NCBI GenBank assembly: GCA_027001895.1
Contig: JALTLP010000120.1
Coordinates: 1 to 6,032 of the forward strand
Reading direction: 5' to 3'
Length of the DNA: 6,032 nucleotides
Source: Chromatiales bacterium
GTDB taxonomy: Bacteria > Pseudomonadota > Gammaproteobacteria > UBA6429 > Thiohalophilaceae
Each line of letters opens with the position of its first letter. The first letter of the stretch is position 1. The position numbers and the translations under genes are program-made. Positions 5,219 to 6,032 of this stretch are shown here, piece after piece. The notes below the pieces were generated by a model that did no database searches, was not told the DNA's origin, and was given only the letters and a program-made list of their open reading frames with translations.

Positions 5219-6032
5219 TTGAGCAGTGAAAATCTCCTACGATTACTTACCATCTTCGACGTTTCTGAAGAAGCCGAAGCGCTGATAAATTCACTTCGCA
5301 ATGCCGGTTTTATCGTGCGCGATGTCCGTGTTGAAGATGATGAAGACATGCTCACCGCGCTCGATGATAACCCGATTGATATTATCCTGTGCAAGCACAC
5401 TCTGCCGATATTCAGCGCAGCCGCTGCCGCAGAAATTGTACATAAATCCGGACGGGATATTCCGTTACTGGTAATTATCCCCCAGCATGACGAGGCGCTT
5501 ATCACCGAAAGTCTTAAATTTGGGGCCCGTGATGTTATCAGCTTTGAAAACAACCAACGCCTTAAACATATTATTACCCGTGAACTTGGTGACCTTAAGG
5601 AACGTCGTGCACACCGCCGCTGTGAAAAAATGCTGCATGAAACCGAAAAAAGATCCCGTTCACTTATCGACAGTTCACGTGATGCCATTGCCTATGTTCA
5701 TGAAGGCATGCACATTTATGTAAACAATGCTTACCTGATGATGTTTGGTTACGAAGATCTGGACGATGTTGAAGGCATGCCGATACTCGACATGGTCAGC
5801 GTAGATGACCACGCAAAATTAAAAGAGTTTTTAAGGGCTTACTCAAAATCTCAGTCTGAAGACGATACACTCAAGCTGCATGGCCAGCACACAGATGGAA
5901 GCACCTTTGATATCACCATGGAATTTTCACCGGCAAGCATGGAAGGTGAATCCTGCACACAAATTATTATTCGCGACCAGGCCGACAACAAAGAGCTCGA
6001 AGAAAAACTTAACGTCCTCAGCAAACAGGATT
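5219..6032 (+). CDS. fimX: FimX-like cyclic-di-GMP signalling protein, N-terminal part (REC-PAS, GGDEF cut off)
   Basis: FimX is a pole-localised cyclic-di-GMP-binding protein needed for type IV pilus assembly and twitching; in Xanthomonas it forms a complex with PilZ and the PilB motor. The frame is open to the window end (271 full codons). Residues 6-120 are a receiver-like domain that cannot be phosphorylated in the usual way: the acceptor position in DIILCKHTLP is Lys59, not Asp. A charged helix (122-146, KERRAHRR) leads to a PAS domain (about 147-252) with DAIAYVHEGMHIYVNNAYLMMFGYED, split here as DAIAYVHEGMHIY (155-167) and VNNAYLMMFGYED (168-180), very close to P. aeruginosa FimX as I remember it, and EGMPILDM, SPAS and IIIRDQ. 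ELEEKLNVLSKQD (259-271) is the usual linker before GGDEF. The GGDEF and EAL domains lie beyond the edge, so their state is unknown. It starts with TTG and follows the PilZ-like gene by 109 bases. Confidence 0.9.
   Translation, partial: MSSENLLRLLTIFDVSEEAEALINSLRNAGFIVRDVRVEDDEDMLTALDDNPIDIILCKHTLPIFSAAAAAEIVHKSGRDIPLLVIIPQHDEALITESLKFGARDVISFENNQRLKHIITRELGDLKERRAHRRCEKMLHETEKRSRSLIDSSRDAIAYVHEGMHIYVNNAYLMMFGYEDLDDVEGMPILDMVSVDDHAKLKEFLRAYSKSQSEDDTLKLHGQHTDGSTFDITMEFSPASMEGESCTQIIIRDQADNKELEEKLNVLSKQD

Noticed and set aside
5197..5688. 163-codon open frame on the minus strand, serine-rich
   Set aside because: Fully antisense to the FimX-like gene, whose sense frame shows clear REC and PAS features; the composition is that of a reverse-frame shadow.

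Overview
This window looks like chromosomal DNA from a gammaproteobacterium of moderate GC content. It holds one partial gene at each edge and four complete genes between them. The families point to this group: a proteobacterial phosphatidylserine decarboxylase (Psd), the complete set of elongation factor P (EF-P) with its beta-lysylation enzymes EpmA and EpmB, and a FimX-type protein of the type IV pilus / cyclic-di-GMP pathway. The species cannot be named from the sequence.

Layout. Positions 1-428 (+) are the C-terminal part of psd. It converges on epmA (450-1415, -). Upstream of epmA on the same strand is efp (1510-2079, -), and the two are separated by a dispersed-repeat-like double hairpin (1424-1494). 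epmB (2124-3128, +) diverges from efp across only 44 bases. A 160-base intergenic region follows, with a sigma-54-like -24/-12 element, a perfect TATAAT and a 9-bp stem-loop. It leads into a 606-residue gene (3289-5109, +) of unknown function whose C-terminal half has a partial PilZ signature. After another 109-base spacer comes the start of a fimX-like gene (5219 to the window end), with a degenerate receiver domain, a PAS domain and the lead-in to a GGDEF domain that is cut off.

How the genes work together. EpmB isomerises L-lysine to (R)-beta-lysine, EpmA attaches it to Lys34 of EF-P, and modified EF-P relieves ribosome stalling at polyproline stretches. All three components sit within 2.7 kb. 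The neighbouring psd product contains a Pro-Pro-Pro-Gly stretch, so it may itself need EF-P. The right half is a separate signalling module. As I recall, Pseudomonas aeruginosa has psd, an uncharacterised gene (PA4958) and fimX in a row. The same order appears here with the EF-P block lying between psd and the uncharacterised gene. The most interesting candidate for new biology is this large PilZ-like partner of FimX, together with the unusual regulatory signals in front of it.
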